64,000 nt of DNA from Nemorincola sp044225795 (GCA_044225795.1 JBGAIF010000008.1:1-64000); one strand, 5' to 3'. Counted from the first letter of the stretch, positions 47,480 through 56,764 are shown. Made by a program: numbers and translations. The notes: a model not told the origin generated them from the sequence alone.

Positions 47480-47590
47480 CCATTAACCACATTACCTGAT
47501 TACCGCACTGTTCACCATTCACTGTTCCCTGTTCACTGTTCGTTGTTCACTATTAACCCGCATTGTCAAATTGCAGAATTGCCCAACTAC
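47480..47590. repeat. Second mosaic of 7- and 8-nt repeats
   Basis: Starts with 8-base units like those at 47170-47300 (ATTAACC, ACATTACC, TGATTACC), shifts to 7-base units (GTTCACC, ATTCACT, GTTCCCT, GTTCACT, GTTCGTT, GTTCACT) and returns to ATTGTCAA-type units. It ends about 20 bases before the promoter of the next lipoprotein gene. Confidence 0.7.
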
Positions 47591-47611
47591 GAACAATTCA
47601 GGCTAAATAGG

Positions 47612-47619
47612 TAATTTTG
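47612..47619 (+). promoter_or_regulatory. -7 box before the 47637 lipoprotein gene
   Basis: TAATTTTG matches TAnnTTTG and ends 17 bases before the ATG at 47637. Confidence 0.5.
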
Positions 47620-47636
47620 ACAGAAACAAAGAAGAT

Positions 47637-48485
47637 ATGAACAGATCAGCGATACTTATATTGGCAGCCGGCGCAGCATTGCTTGCATCCTGCGGCGGCT
47701 CCGGCAATGACACAAAGAACCAAACCTCGCAGGATACCGCCAAAGCGCAACCCATGCCGCCCGTTTCGCTCGATACCGCGTCGGCCTCTCCGGAGTTTGC
47801 TAATGCCACCCTCGGTGTCAGTGCCAAAGCCGAAAAGGCCGGCAACGACTCTGCCAGGGTCACCTTTACCTTTGATGTAAAGAACTACGACCTGAAAGCC
47901 CAGACCGCCGACAATACAGCTAAGTCCTGTGCCAACTCCAAAGACGGCCAGCACATTCACTTTATATTAGATAACAAACCCTATAAAGCCCTTTACGAGC
48001 CTAAGAACGAGATCACGCTCGCCAATGGCACCGAGCACTACCTTATGGCATTCCTGTCACGCTCCTATCACGAATCTGTGAAAAGCAAGGGTGCCGCAGT
48101 GCTGTACCATTTTTCTATAGACAAGAACGGCGTGCTCAAGACGCTCCCCGATCCAAAGACACCAATGCTGTTCTATAGTCGTCCTAAGGGCGATTACATT
48201 GGCGCCGACACCACCAATCTCCTCCTCGATTTCTATGTGTGGAACTGCAATCTGTCTGCGGCTGATTATAAGGTAAAAGCCGAGATCAATAATATAGATA
48301 GGCCATCACAGCAGCTCACCACCACTGTAGACAAGTGGGCACCGCACATCATTCACAACCTTGGTACAGGCAAATCTAAGGTCACCCTCACCCTTATTGA
48401 TAAAGACGGTAAGCCTTTGGAGGGCAATATGGGTAGCATCACACGTGAGTTCAATCTCGCTGCACAGGAACCAATGAAAAAATAG
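47637..48485 (+). CDS. Hypothetical lipoprotein
   Basis: A 282-residue lipoprotein: leader MNRSAILILAAGAALLASCGG with lipobox LLASC (C19). After a polar linker there are two beta-rich parts (about 55-150 and 165-275) that look like immunoglobulin-type domains. It includes the histidine pair in GQHIHFILDNKPYKAL; a metal or cofactor role for these is only a possibility. No family recognised with confidence. A 31-residue membrane peptide gene follows five bases after its stop. Confidence 0.75.
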   Translation: MNRSAILILAAGAALLASCGGSGNDTKNQTSQDTAKAQPMPPVSLDTASASPEFANATLGVSAKAEKAGNDSARVTFTFDVKNYDLKAQTADNTAKSCANSKDGQHIHFILDNKPYKALYEPKNEITLANGTEHYLMAFLSRSYHESVKSKGAAVLYHFSIDKNGVLKTLPDPKTPMLFYSRPKGDYIGADTTNLLLDFYVWNCNLSAADYKVKAEINNIDRPSQQLTTTVDKWAPHIIHNLGTGKSKVTLTLIDKDGKPLEGNMGSITREFNLAAQEPMKK

Positions 48486-48490
48486 CGATC

Positions 48491-48586
48491 ATGAAGCAAT
48501 TAGAAAAGAAGTCCATACTGTTGTTCGTAGGTGCGGCGTTGTGTCTTATAGGTGCGGTGCTTGCCGTTATCTTCTGGCTTATATAA
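48491..48586 (+). CDS. 31-residue single-helix membrane protein
   Basis: ATG at 48491 opens a 31-codon frame: a charged start (MKQLEKKS) followed by one hydrophobic helix rich in Leu, Ala, Val and Gly and ending in FWLI. It lies five bases after the lipoprotein gene on the same strand, as if in one operon. The composition (Lys/Glu start, helix to the end) is typical of real small membrane proteins, but its existence is not proven. Confidence 0.5.
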   Translation: MKQLEKKSILLFVGAALCLIGAVLAVIFWLI

Positions 48587-48643
48587 TTGCGTGTATTGCG
48601 CAATATCGTAAAACACTTTAGTTTTACCCCGATAAATCTGTAA

Positions 48644-49729
48644 ATGAAGTACGTAAAGGGGTTCGATACCATAAGGGCGTTGGCTGTGGCATTTGTTGTG
48701 GTGGAGCATTGGGGCCCGTATTTCAAAGAGCACACCCTGCCGGCCTTCCTCATGCAGACATTTTTCCAGGGCGGTTGGTTTGGTGTCAACCTGTTCTTTG
48801 TGCTTAGCGGCTTCCTTATCTCATCCATATTGCTGAATGAGAAGCAGAAAAGTGAGCAGGGCGCAAACAAACTGCATATCATCAGGAATTTTTTCGTGCG
48901 TCGCAGCCTCCGGATATTTCCCATTTACTATTTATCCGTAGCGCTATGCCTCCTGTTCAATTTCGAATTTGTCAGGTCGCATGCCGTTTACTTCCTTACC
49001 TACACCTCCAATCTGCTCCCCTACTGGACCAATGAGGCTAATGAGTTCTCACACACCTGGTCTCTGGCCGTTGAAGAGCAGTTTTACCTTATATGGCCCT
49101 GGCTTATCATATTCGTCAACCGCAAATACCTGAAGTATGTCTTCCTGGCAGCCATAGTCACCGGCATAGCCACCCGTTATTACGCCATATATGTCACCCA
49201 TCATGTATATCCTTCGCTCGTCTTCCACCGCCTCGATTCATTCGGCATCGGTGCCTTATATGCATACGTCAGGCTCGACAAAACGCTCAATGAGAAGTTC
49301 GAGCGTTCGTTCAGGATCGTGTTCCCTTTCCTGCTTTATATCATGTGGCGCATGGGACAGTACTCCGGTTTACCGGTCTGTGTCATGTATGCCCGTTTCC
49401 TGGATAGCCTCATTGCCATAGCAATGATCATGTATGCCATCAACAACCGCAATGAGTTCATGCGCAAATATGTGCTTGAGAATCCTGTTTTGAACTATAT
49501 AGGCAAGATAAGCTATGGCATATACTTGTATCACTTTACGCTTAGCCCCAGTTATGACGCGCACATGGCATCATTCGTACAGGCCCATCCGGGCATGCCG
49601 GCATTTGTAACAGGCTACGTTTTCACCTATTGTATGAAGCTGGCGTTGCTGATGCTGGTATGCTGGTTATCGTACACGATCATTGAGCAACCATTGCTGC
49701 GCCTCAAAAAGCGGTTCGAATACAGCTGA
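48644..49729 (+). CDS. Acyltransferase 3 (OafA/YrhL-type) membrane protein
   Basis: A 361-residue integral membrane enzyme of the acyltransferase 3 family, which moves acetyl or other acyl groups to surface sugars. The N-terminus has FDTIRALAVAFVVVEHWGP with the catalytic histidine, GWFGVNLFFVLSGFLIS, RRSLRIFPIYYL and WSLAVEEQFYLIWP; about ten helices follow. No SGNH domain is attached. It ends directly beside the convergent prfC. The acceptor is unknown. Confidence 0.9.
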   Translation: MKYVKGFDTIRALAVAFVVVEHWGPYFKEHTLPAFLMQTFFQGGWFGVNLFFVLSGFLISSILLNEKQKSEQGANKLHIIRNFFVRRSLRIFPIYYLSVALCLLFNFEFVRSHAVYFLTYTSNLLPYWTNEANEFSHTWSLAVEEQFYLIWPWLIIFVNRKYLKYVFLAAIVTGIATRYYAIYVTHHVYPSLVFHRLDSFGIGALYAYVRLDKTLNEKFERSFRIVFPFLLYIMWRMGQYSGLPVCVMYARFLDSLIAIAMIMYAINNRNEFMRKYVLENPVLNYIGKISYGIYLYHFTLSPSYDAHMASFVQAHPGMPAFVTGYVFTYCMKLALLMLVCWLSYTIIEQPLLRLKKRFEYS

Positions 49730-51325
49730 TCACCTGGCCATTGCCGTCTTGAACTCCGAAGTAAAGTGGAATTCTATCGAAGGATTGTTCTGCCTCTCTG
49801 TATTCAGGAACCATTCGCTCTGCGCCAGGTACACCAGGTTACCATCCTTGTCCTCCATGATGTTGGCCTGTTTAAAACGGGCAAAGTCATCAACGGCTTT
49901 CTTGTCGCCGGTTATCCAGCAGGCTTTATAGAATGCCAGCGGAGTGAACGAACAGGAAGCGCCATACTCCTGCAACAACCTGTACTGGATCACCTCAAAC
50001 TGGAGCTCACCCACACAACCGATTATCTTACGGTTACCGCCATGCTGGGTAAAGAGCTGTGCCACCCCTTCATCAGTAAGCTGCTGCACACCTTTTTCCA
50101 GTTGCTTGGTCTTCATTGGGTCTTTGTTCACAAGCTCTTTGAATATCTCCGGGGAGAATGTAGGAATACCGGTAAACTTCATCATTTCGCCCTCAGTAAG
50201 CGTATCTCCGATCTTGAAGTTGCCGGTATCGAACAGGCCCACAACATCGCCGGGATATGCCTCTTCGATCACGTCCTTTTCACGTGCCAGGAATGAGTAT
50301 GGGTTACTGAACCGCACATCCTTCTCCAGGCGGGTATGTTTATAATAAGTATTGCGGGCAAACCTGCCCGAGCAAACCCGTAGGAAGGCTATGCGGTCGC
50401 GGTGACGAGGGTCAAGGTTAGCATGTATCTTAAATATGAACCCGGTGAACTTATCCTCTCCGGGGATTACGTGACGCTTGTCAGTATCGCGGCCCTGCGG
50501 CGTGGGCGCTATACGAATGAATGTATCTAACAACTCTTTCACGCCGAAGTTATTTACCGCGCTGCCAAAGAACACGGGGCATACCTTTGCTTTCAAATAG
50601 CTTTCCACATCCAGCTCTCCATAGACACCTTGTAGCAGTTCTACATCTTCCCTAAGCTGGCTCGCATCACGCGCTCCCACCTTATCATCCAGCAGCTTGT
50701 CGCCCAGGTCATTGATAGGTACAGTATTCTCTTCTGTAGATTTCTGGTTTGGGGTAAATAGGTTCAGGCTACTATCATAAAGGTTATAGACCCCCTTGAA
50801 TTCCTTACCCATATTTATAGGCCAGGACAGTGGGTGCAACGACAGCTTCAGCTCCTTCTCTATTTCATCTATCAGGTCGAACGGATACTTACCATCACGG
50901 TCCAATTTGTTGACAAATACAATGATTGGAGTATCGCGCATACGGCATACCTCTACCAATTTGCGGGTCTGGTCTTCCACGCCATTCACGCCGTCTATCA
51001 CCAGTATTACGCTATCCACAGCGGTAAGCGTGCGGTAGGTGTCTTCGGCAAAGTCTTTGTGGCCCGGCGTATCCAGCAGGTTAATGAGTGTATCATTATA
51101 CTCAAAGCTCATTACAGATGTAGCTACAGAGATACCCCTCTGGCGCTCTATTTCCATGAAGTCGCTGGTAGCGTGCTTCTTGATCTTATTGCTTTTTACA
51201 GCACCCGCCACTTGTATGGCGCCACCAAAAAGCAGCAATTTTTCAGTCAACGTGGTCTTACCGGCATCCGGGTGAGATATGATGGCAAACGTTCGACGCT
51301 TGGCTATTTCCTTTTCGTATTTCAT
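49730..51325 (-). CDS. prfC: Peptide chain release factor 3
   Basis: GTPase that removes RF1/RF2 from the ribosome after termination. The 531-residue length is normal. G1 (SHPDAGKT), G3 (DTPGHKDF), G4 (NKLD) and the RGISVATSVMSF switch I region are all clear; domains II and III follow. The start is the ATG at 51325 (MKYEKEIAKRRTFAIISH); the upstream 27 codons in this frame are not part of the family. Confidence 0.95.
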   Translation of the reverse strand: MKYEKEIAKRRTFAIISHPDAGKTTLTEKLLLFGGAIQVAGAVKSNKIKKHATSDFMEIERQRGISVATSVMSFEYNDTLINLLDTPGHKDFAEDTYRTLTAVDSVILVIDGVNGVEDQTRKLVEVCRMRDTPIIVFVNKLDRDGKYPFDLIDEIEKELKLSLHPLSWPINMGKEFKGVYNLYDSSLNLFTPNQKSTEENTVPINDLGDKLLDDKVGARDASQLREDVELLQGVYGELDVESYLKAKVCPVFFGSAVNNFGVKELLDTFIRIAPTPQGRDTDKRHVIPGEDKFTGFIFKIHANLDPRHRDRIAFLRVCSGRFARNTYYKHTRLEKDVRFSNPYSFLAREKDVIEEAYPGDVVGLFDTGNFKIGDTLTEGEMMKFTGIPTFSPEIFKELVNKDPMKTKQLEKGVQQLTDEGVAQLFTQHGGNRKIIGCVGELQFEVIQYRLLQEYGASCSFTPLAFYKACWITGDKKAVDDFARFKQANIMEDKDGNLVYLAQSEWFLNTERQNNPSIEFHFTSEFKTAMAR

Positions 51326-51433
51326 TATTGAGGGTGCGAAGTTCCGAAAAAACGACCGAGTAACCCATAGTTTACCCACAAAATGTGGGAAACTTGAATC
51401 GCACATATATGAGGATGTGTCTTATGACTGCAT

Positions 51434-51441
51434 TATTTTTG
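51434..51441 (+). promoter_or_regulatory. -7 box before the 51462 gene
   Basis: TATTTTTG matches TAnnTTTG, 20 bases before the ATG at 51462. Confidence 0.5.
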
Positions 51442-51461
51442 CAACAAATTCGTGTTAGGAA

Positions 51462-52001
51462 ATGTCATTGACCACACTGAAGGATGATCTGCTAAAGGAG
51501 TTTAGAGAAGAGAGAGTGATGATCAACGAACAGATCGAACTGTTACAACCGCTCGCCACCTCTCTCAGGAAACCTGCCGCCCAACGGCTGCTCAGCAGCA
51601 GCACACTGATACTCACAGAGTTTAGTTGTTATATCATTAGCCTTGGTGGCATCGCGTTTATTTCACTGATGCATAAGATATACCCGTTCAAATTTCTGAG
51701 CCAGATATTTTATAATGCAGCCTACCGCAATAGCGTCGGCAGCACCAACATTTTCATCTTCATCATAGGCCGCATGGCAAGAGAGATAAGGCTGAAAAAT
51801 GACATTCTGAACATCGCCGGAAAAGATATTAAGACCATTGTTGGCCAACACCTGGAGCGTAAGGCTGCACTTGATACTATAGAACAGCGCCACCTGCTGG
51901 GCATGTCGGGCGTCAGCCAGCAAATGAATCCTGTACAGAACATCAGCCAGACCCACTCTGTTAATGTGAATGAGGTCATGAACCCCGGATTCGGTAAGTA
52001 G
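51462..52001 (+). CDS. Hypothetical membrane protein
   Basis: A 179-residue protein with no recognised family. An amphipathic helical start (about 1-45) is followed by one or two hydrophobic segments (about 50-70 and 95-110) and a soluble tail that ends in a polar, Gln/Asn-rich part. It lies alone between prfC (divergent) and the nucleoside phosphorylase gene. Confidence 0.7.
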   Translation: MSLTTLKDDLLKEFREERVMINEQIELLQPLATSLRKPAAQRLLSSSTLILTEFSCYIISLGGIAFISLMHKIYPFKFLSQIFYNAAYRNSVGSTNIFIFIIGRMAREIRLKNDILNIAGKDIKTIVGQHLERKAALDTIEQRHLLGMSGVSQQMNPVQNISQTHSVNVNEVMNPGFGK

Positions 52002-52040
52002 ATATTACTACCTTCGACACTTAAAACCAACTTACCGCGC

Positions 52041-52859
52041 ATGGAATTGTACGATAAGATACAACTTACCGCTGACCTCATCAGCAAGGAAATAAGTAAC
52101 GTACCGTCTGTCGGTATCATACTGGGCAGTGGCCTGGGCGGCCTTACAGACATCATAGAAAAGGAAGCTGAGATCGATTATGCCAATATACCTTCATTCC
52201 CCGTATCTACAGTAAAAGGGCATGGAGGAAAACTGGTATTTGGCAAGATTGGCGGTAAGCAGGTGGTATTAATGGCCGGTCGTTTTCACTATTACGAAGG
52301 CTATACCATGCAGGAGGTCACGTTTCCTGTACGTGTTTTGAAAGCCCTGGGCGTTACAACGCTCATAGTTTCTAATGCGGCAGGAGGAACAAATGCCGGC
52401 TATGATGTCGGCGACCTGATGATCATTATAGATCATATCAACCTTTTCCCCGAACATCCGTTAAGGGGCTTTAACGACGAAAAGCTTGGCACCCGCTTCC
52501 CGGACATGAGCGAAGCATATGACCACCAATTAATATCACTTGCTAATTCGATAGCTAAAGAAAATGGTATTCGGGTGCATAACGGAGTATATATTGGTTT
52601 GCAAGGCCCCACTTACGAAACACCAGCAGAATACCGCATGCTGCACCGACTGGGAGGAGATGCAGTGGGCATGAGCACTGTTCCCGAGGTTATTGTAGCC
52701 CGCCACAGTGGTTTGCGGGTCTTTGCCATGAGTGTCATTACAGACCTCGGTATAACAGATATGCCTGTAACGATAACTCATGACGAGGTGCTTGAGGCAG
52801 CCCGTACAGCAGCTCCGTTAATGGCCACCCTTGTGTCAGAGATCGTAAAACAACTCTAA
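52041..52859 (+). CDS. punA: Purine nucleoside phosphorylase
   Basis: Splits inosine and guanosine with phosphate (purine salvage). The 272-residue trimeric-type PNP has LGSGLGGL at about 29-36 with the phosphate serine, FPVSTVKGHGGKLVFG, AGRFHYYEGYTMQEVTFPVR, SNAAGGTN and QGPTYETPAEYRML. The ATG at 52041 is preceded by a TACCTTCG sequence (52009-52016), one mismatch from TAnnTTTG. Confidence 0.94.
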   Translation: MELYDKIQLTADLISKEISNVPSVGIILGSGLGGLTDIIEKEAEIDYANIPSFPVSTVKGHGGKLVFGKIGGKQVVLMAGRFHYYEGYTMQEVTFPVRVLKALGVTTLIVSNAAGGTNAGYDVGDLMIIIDHINLFPEHPLRGFNDEKLGTRFPDMSEAYDHQLISLANSIAKENGIRVHNGVYIGLQGPTYETPAEYRMLHRLGGDAVGMSTVPEVIVARHSGLRVFAMSVITDLGITDMPVTITHDEVLEAARTAAPLMATLVSEIVKQL

Positions 52860-52893
52860 TGCCATTTAACACCAAGCATAACCAAGCTTTTGT

Positions 52894-52901
52894 TACTTTT
52901 G
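52894..52901 (+). promoter_or_regulatory. -7 box of the porin gene
   Basis: TACTTTTG matches TAnnTTTG. Transcription would start near 52907, after the first two in-frame TTG codons, which is why the porin start is placed at the TTG at 52938. Confidence 0.55.
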
Positions 52902-52937
52902 GCGACTAATAACACCAACACATTAATAATAAACAGA

Positions 52938-55022
52938 TTGAATAGGGCCTGCCGCGGGATACTAGTATTAATATTACTGCATACATGCGGCGGCAGTGTA
53001 TTCGCGCAACTCTCGGGCTCTAACCAGCAATTGGGCAGCTATAACAAACCACAAAAGGATACCAGCAAGACCAATACGAACCAGTGGAAGGATGAATCGG
53101 TGAATATCACCTACAAGCGCCTTTCTTCTGAAAGATCATTTATTCCTGACACAGGGGTTCATGCGTTTCACCGAGTACCTTTTACCCAGCCCTGGAACAG
53201 GGACCTCGGGAACACAGGAAGCCCCACAAAAAGTATGTTGTTTGGTACTGACAGCAGGCCAGGCCCTTCACTCGGATACCATATTTTTGATGCATACAGG
53301 TTTGACATTGATAGCGCAAAATATTACACGACCTCCCGCCCCTACTCATCGTTTGGCTACCAGCTCGGTTCAAAACTGGAGCAGATAGCCAGCATCATGC
53401 ATACACAGAACGTAAAACCAAACTGGAATGTTGCTGCTGAATACCGTAAGATCAATTCACAGGGGTTTTACAATATACAACGTGCCAATCACGACAATCT
53501 TTGCTTATCAACCAACTACAAAAGCCTGGATAAACACTATACACTCCATGCCGCATTAGTTTATAATAAGGAGCAGCAAGACGAGAATGGAGGTATACTT
53601 AATGACAGCTTTCTGGCCAACCAGGGCTATAGCGACAGAAAAACCATACAGGTCGCTTACCAGAACAGCTACAGCAGCAAGCGCTCATCGGTCACAAATA
53701 CCTTGCGCGACTGTGTTGTTCAACTACAACACGGATATACATGGGGGCCTACTGACACAACGTACGGAGAGGATACAGGATCTTACAATTATAGCATCAA
53801 GCCGGTATTCAGTATTACTCATAAGCTAGAAGCGGGCACCATGAAACATACTTACAATGACCTTACCGCAGACTCACTGAGATACCTGACCTTGTTCAAC
53901 CAGAGTTTTTTGAATAACGGCACCGGCAGTTATACCGCAGGCGAAGATTCGGTATTGGTAAAACAGAAATGGGCATGGATCGATAACAATATCATGCTGA
54001 ACGGCTTCACAGGCAAAGAAGGAAAACAGCTCAAATTCTCTGTGGGTATCGGCAACAGACTTGATCAATTCATTTCGCAACCAACGGCGAACCTCAACAG
54101 GGACAGCCTGCCAAAACTGGTATACAATGTGGGCTACGAGCGAAATACGCTTATGAGCAACTACATAAATGGCGAAATAAAAAAAGAAGCATTACAGGAC
54201 AGCGGGTGGGAATATGGCGCCAGTGCTAAATTGTATTTTACAGGCCCATGCGCCGGGAATTTTCTTTTCAATGCCCTTATCGGAAAAGAAATACATCCTA
54301 TCAATGGCCTTTTTACCGCCGGCATACAGCAACAACTGAGTAATGCTCCCTATGCCTATACTTACTACTCAAATGCCTATATAAAGCGCTCTTTCCCGAT
54401 GGACAAAGAAAGCGTCACAAATCTTTATGCCACAATTGAGAGCAGGAAAATTAAGCTGGCTGCTGGTATACGTAACTATGTCATCAGCAATTACATCTAT
54501 ATAGATCAAAACGAGGTACCCAACCAGTACAAAGTGCCCTTTGACCTGATGCAGCTATGGCTGAGAAAAGTCTTCAGGTTGAAACATTTTGTGCTTGACA
54601 ACGAACTCGTATACCAACAGATACCCAATGCTGCTCCAGTAAATATTCCATCACTGCTTGGGCGTCACCAACTCGCTTTTGAGAACGGGGTATTTCATGG
54701 AAAACTGATACTCGCCACAGGTATCGAGGTCCGTTATACATCTGCTTACAACATTGCCGGATATGATGCCCTGCTCAATAGATTCTATTATCAGGACACT
54801 ATAAAGAAAAGCAACGTTCCGGAGGCTTCTGTTTTTGTGAATTTCCGAATCAAACGATTCAGGGCATTTGTTTCAGGCGACTTTCTGCAACAACTAATAT
54901 TGAAGCAGAATACCATCCTCGCCATAGGCACTCCAATGGAGCAAATGGGAGGTAATATACCAATGTATCCAGGCCAGGACTTTACATTCCGATTTGGTTT
55001 TTTATGGCCGCTCGTTAACTAA
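52938..55022 (+). CDS. Putative outer-membrane porin
   Basis: A 694-residue outer-membrane protein with a signal peptide (about MNRACRGILVLILLHTC, cleaved near SVFAQ), a DTGVHAFHRVPFTQPW segment and LGNTGSPTKSMLFG typical of the Bacteroidota putative-porin family, and a long beta-rich body ending in a Phe-containing strand (FRFGFLWPLVN). There is no ATG before the signal peptide: the best start is TTG at 52938, since earlier TTGs (52890, 52899) lie on or before the promoter. A strong bidirectional hairpin follows. Confidence 0.82.
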   Translation: MNRACRGILVLILLHTCGGSVFAQLSGSNQQLGSYNKPQKDTSKTNTNQWKDESVNITYKRLSSERSFIPDTGVHAFHRVPFTQPWNRDLGNTGSPTKSMLFGTDSRPGPSLGYHIFDAYRFDIDSAKYYTTSRPYSSFGYQLGSKLEQIASIMHTQNVKPNWNVAAEYRKINSQGFYNIQRANHDNLCLSTNYKSLDKHYTLHAALVYNKEQQDENGGILNDSFLANQGYSDRKTIQVAYQNSYSSKRSSVTNTLRDCVVQLQHGYTWGPTDTTYGEDTGSYNYSIKPVFSITHKLEAGTMKHTYNDLTADSLRYLTLFNQSFLNNGTGSYTAGEDSVLVKQKWAWIDNNIMLNGFTGKEGKQLKFSVGIGNRLDQFISQPTANLNRDSLPKLVYNVGYERNTLMSNYINGEIKKEALQDSGWEYGASAKLYFTGPCAGNFLFNALIGKEIHPINGLFTAGIQQQLSNAPYAYTYYSNAYIKRSFPMDKESVTNLYATIESRKIKLAAGIRNYVISNYIYIDQNEVPNQYKVPFDLMQLWLRKVFRLKHFVLDNELVYQQIPNAAPVNIPSLLGRHQLAFENGVFHGKLILATGIEVRYTSAYNIAGYDALLNRFYYQDTIKKSNVPEASVFVNFRIKRFRAFVSGDFLQQLILKQNTILAIGTPMEQMGGNIPMYPGQDFTFRFGFLWPLVN

Positions 55023-55054
55023 AAAGGAATAGCCCCTTTGGGGCTATTCCTTTT
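55022..55054. terminator. Bidirectional terminator after the porin
   Basis: A perfect 15-bp stem (AAAAGGAATAGCCCC at 55022-55036 and its complement at 55040-55054) with a TTT loop, overlapping the last base of the porin stop. A-runs and T-runs on both sides serve both strands; the convergent lipoprotein gene ends at 55071. Confidence 0.9.
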
Positions 55055-55070
55055 AAAAAGTTCACTTTTC

Positions 55071-55355
55071 TTATTGAATAATGCAGCTAACTGTGTGATT
55101 TGCAAGAATCATATCAGTTCCACTTCTGTAAAAAGTATCAGTATAAGTATGCCTGAACACATAGTCAGATTTCTGAGTCTCATTCCAGTCACATATCGTT
55201 ACTGTACTGTGATAATATTTGGGATTTACCATTGATGCCGGCGTACCTGTATGTGCCTCATTCAGTTCGCAGACATAGCAGTTTGTATCATTTTGCTTCT
55301 TTTTACAAGAACCGAACAATAATACGGAGGTAGCGAGTAGTAGTATATACTTCAT
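55071..55355 (-). CDS. Small hypothetical lipoprotein
   Basis: A 94-residue protein with a lipoprotein signal (MKYILLLATSVLLFGSCKKK, lipobox FGSC) and four further cysteines (two in NCYVC, one in ICDW, one in VSCIIQ) that could form disulfides. No family recognised. It converges on the porin gene and shares its terminator. Confidence 0.7.
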   Translation of the reverse strand: MKYILLLATSVLLFGSCKKKQNDTNCYVCELNEAHTGTPASMVNPKYYHSTVTICDWNETQKSDYVFRHTYTDTFYRSGTDMILANHTVSCIIQ

Positions 55356-55507
55356 AAGTTGCGTTTTTATCTTTTCGATGCTTAAATATTATGAACAATG
55401 AGTTTCAATCGGGTCTAAACCACGAGTAAATATAACAAAAATAACGCACTACAATAATTTTTTCTTAGTTTTTAATAAGTTAACAAAAACGCCTGTAGTA
55501 ACTGCCT

Positions 55508-56602
55508 TTATTGATACTGGATATACACAGGCGCCGGGTAAAGTTTCAGCACATCTTCCGGTTTCATAATAGTGGTCCACGGTGGTGTTTTGATATCATT
55601 CTTGTAGAACAGCTTAAAGCCGGTGAACTGAACAGGATCGTTTACTTCCGCCAGCTTATACGAATTCACCTTTTTTGCCGGGAACCCCCATCCGTCCATA
55701 TCCATTACTATCTGAACTTCCTTGCTCAGCCTGATATCTTTATAGTTGGTGACCATACCTTTTGTAAACCTATGGACTACTAATATTTTAGGCGGCAGGT
55801 TGTTCTTCTTAACCAGCTCTGCCAGGTAACCAGATGCATAGTTAATATCTGCAGCATCAAAAGTTCCGATAATAGTTCCCGGAATATGATGGCCATCCTT
55901 CATAGAAAACTCAGGATCTACAGCAAGGTGAACCTGGGGCATGGACAAATATTTTTCCAGTTCAGGTATCTCCTGTTGCAACGTACTCCACCCCACCTGA
56001 ACGTCCAGAAAAACAATACCATTTATCTTCTTTGCCAGTTCAAGTGCCTTATCCACCTGGGTGAAAGGCATCCGGAGACGGTATTTCCCTCCCTTACCCG
56101 GCTTCGATTGTGCCGAAGTAACAATATAGTGTATGGCAGGGATCACCTTCATGTGCGTATCTGCCTGCTGCCATTTTTTTACTTCCCCCATCAACTTCTT
56201 CAACATGTCATCGGGTGGAAGCTCGCCCAGGATACCCATATGTGTGGAGTAAAAGTTTCCGTAATACGCCACGATCCGGCTGAATGGCAACAAAGCTCCG
56301 GGTAGCGGGTAAGGCCCCTTTACCGGCCACCGGGCTGAGGCAGAATCATGAACCAGGTGTAAGGTAAGTTTATCGTACGCCACCGTATCCAATAGGGGAG
56401 GTGGGGCCGGTTTCAAAGCTGCCGTATCGGTTTTCACCATCTTTTTGCCCGATGTATCGGAGCTGCTTGTCTTTGCAGACCCTTTTGCGCCTTTGGAATT
56501 GCCGCATCCGAAAATGGACAGACACATCAGCATATTCCCTAGTGCGATCTTTGACAAACGGAACGCCCGATCTCCACTATTAAGCATAGATACGTTTCTC
56601 AT
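55508..56602 (-). CDS. Hypothetical lipoprotein, TIM-barrel-like
   Basis: The 364-residue protein starts with a leader whose lipobox is LSIFGCGNS (C33), followed by a Lys/Ser/Pro-rich linker. The mature domain (about 95-350) has a regular alternation of hydrophobic strands and helices: RIVAYYGNFYSTHMG, MKVIPAIHYIV, GIVFLDVQVGW, VHLAVDPEFSMK, KILVVHRFTKGM and IVMDMDGWG, several ending in acidic residues. This suggests a TIM barrel of glycosidase type, but I do not recognise the family. A TAnnTTTG box lies upstream at 56656-56663. Confidence 0.68.
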   Translation of the reverse strand: MRNVSMLNSGDRAFRLSKIALGNMLMCLSIFGCGNSKGAKGSAKTSSSDTSGKKMVKTDTAALKPAPPPLLDTVAYDKLTLHLVHDSASARWPVKGPYPLPGALLPFSRIVAYYGNFYSTHMGILGELPPDDMLKKLMGEVKKWQQADTHMKVIPAIHYIVTSAQSKPGKGGKYRLRMPFTQVDKALELAKKINGIVFLDVQVGWSTLQQEIPELEKYLSMPQVHLAVDPEFSMKDGHHIPGTIIGTFDAADINYASGYLAELVKKNNLPPKILVVHRFTKGMVTNYKDIRLSKEVQIVMDMDGWGFPAKKVNSYKLAEVNDPVQFTGFKLFYKNDIKTPPWTTIMKPEDVLKLYPAPVYIQYQ

Positions 56603-56655
56603 ACGTAATCAACTTGAAGTAAATATTAATTATGATGCCTTACCAACAAAGAAAA

Positions 56656-56663
56656 CAAATGTA
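56656..56663 (-). promoter_or_regulatory. -7 box before the 55508-56602 lipoprotein gene
   Basis: TACATTTG on the minus strand, 53 bases before the start codon at 56602. Confidence 0.45.
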
Positions 56664-56764
56664 AACAACAGGTGACTGTAAGGTTTCTAACATATTAACA
56701 TTGCATTATTTATCACTCTAAAGGCTAATTAGGCCAGGTGAAAAAATAGACATGTAATCAATTT

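Noticed and set aside
47170..47590. CRISPR array
   Set aside because: Repeat units are only 7-8 bases, degenerate and without spacers; no cas genes in the window.
47070..47614. Open frames of 116 and 97 residues on the plus strand
   Set aside because: They lie in the 7/8-nt repeat mosaic; the translations are low-complexity His/Pro/Leu/Tyr strings produced by the repeats, with no start signals.
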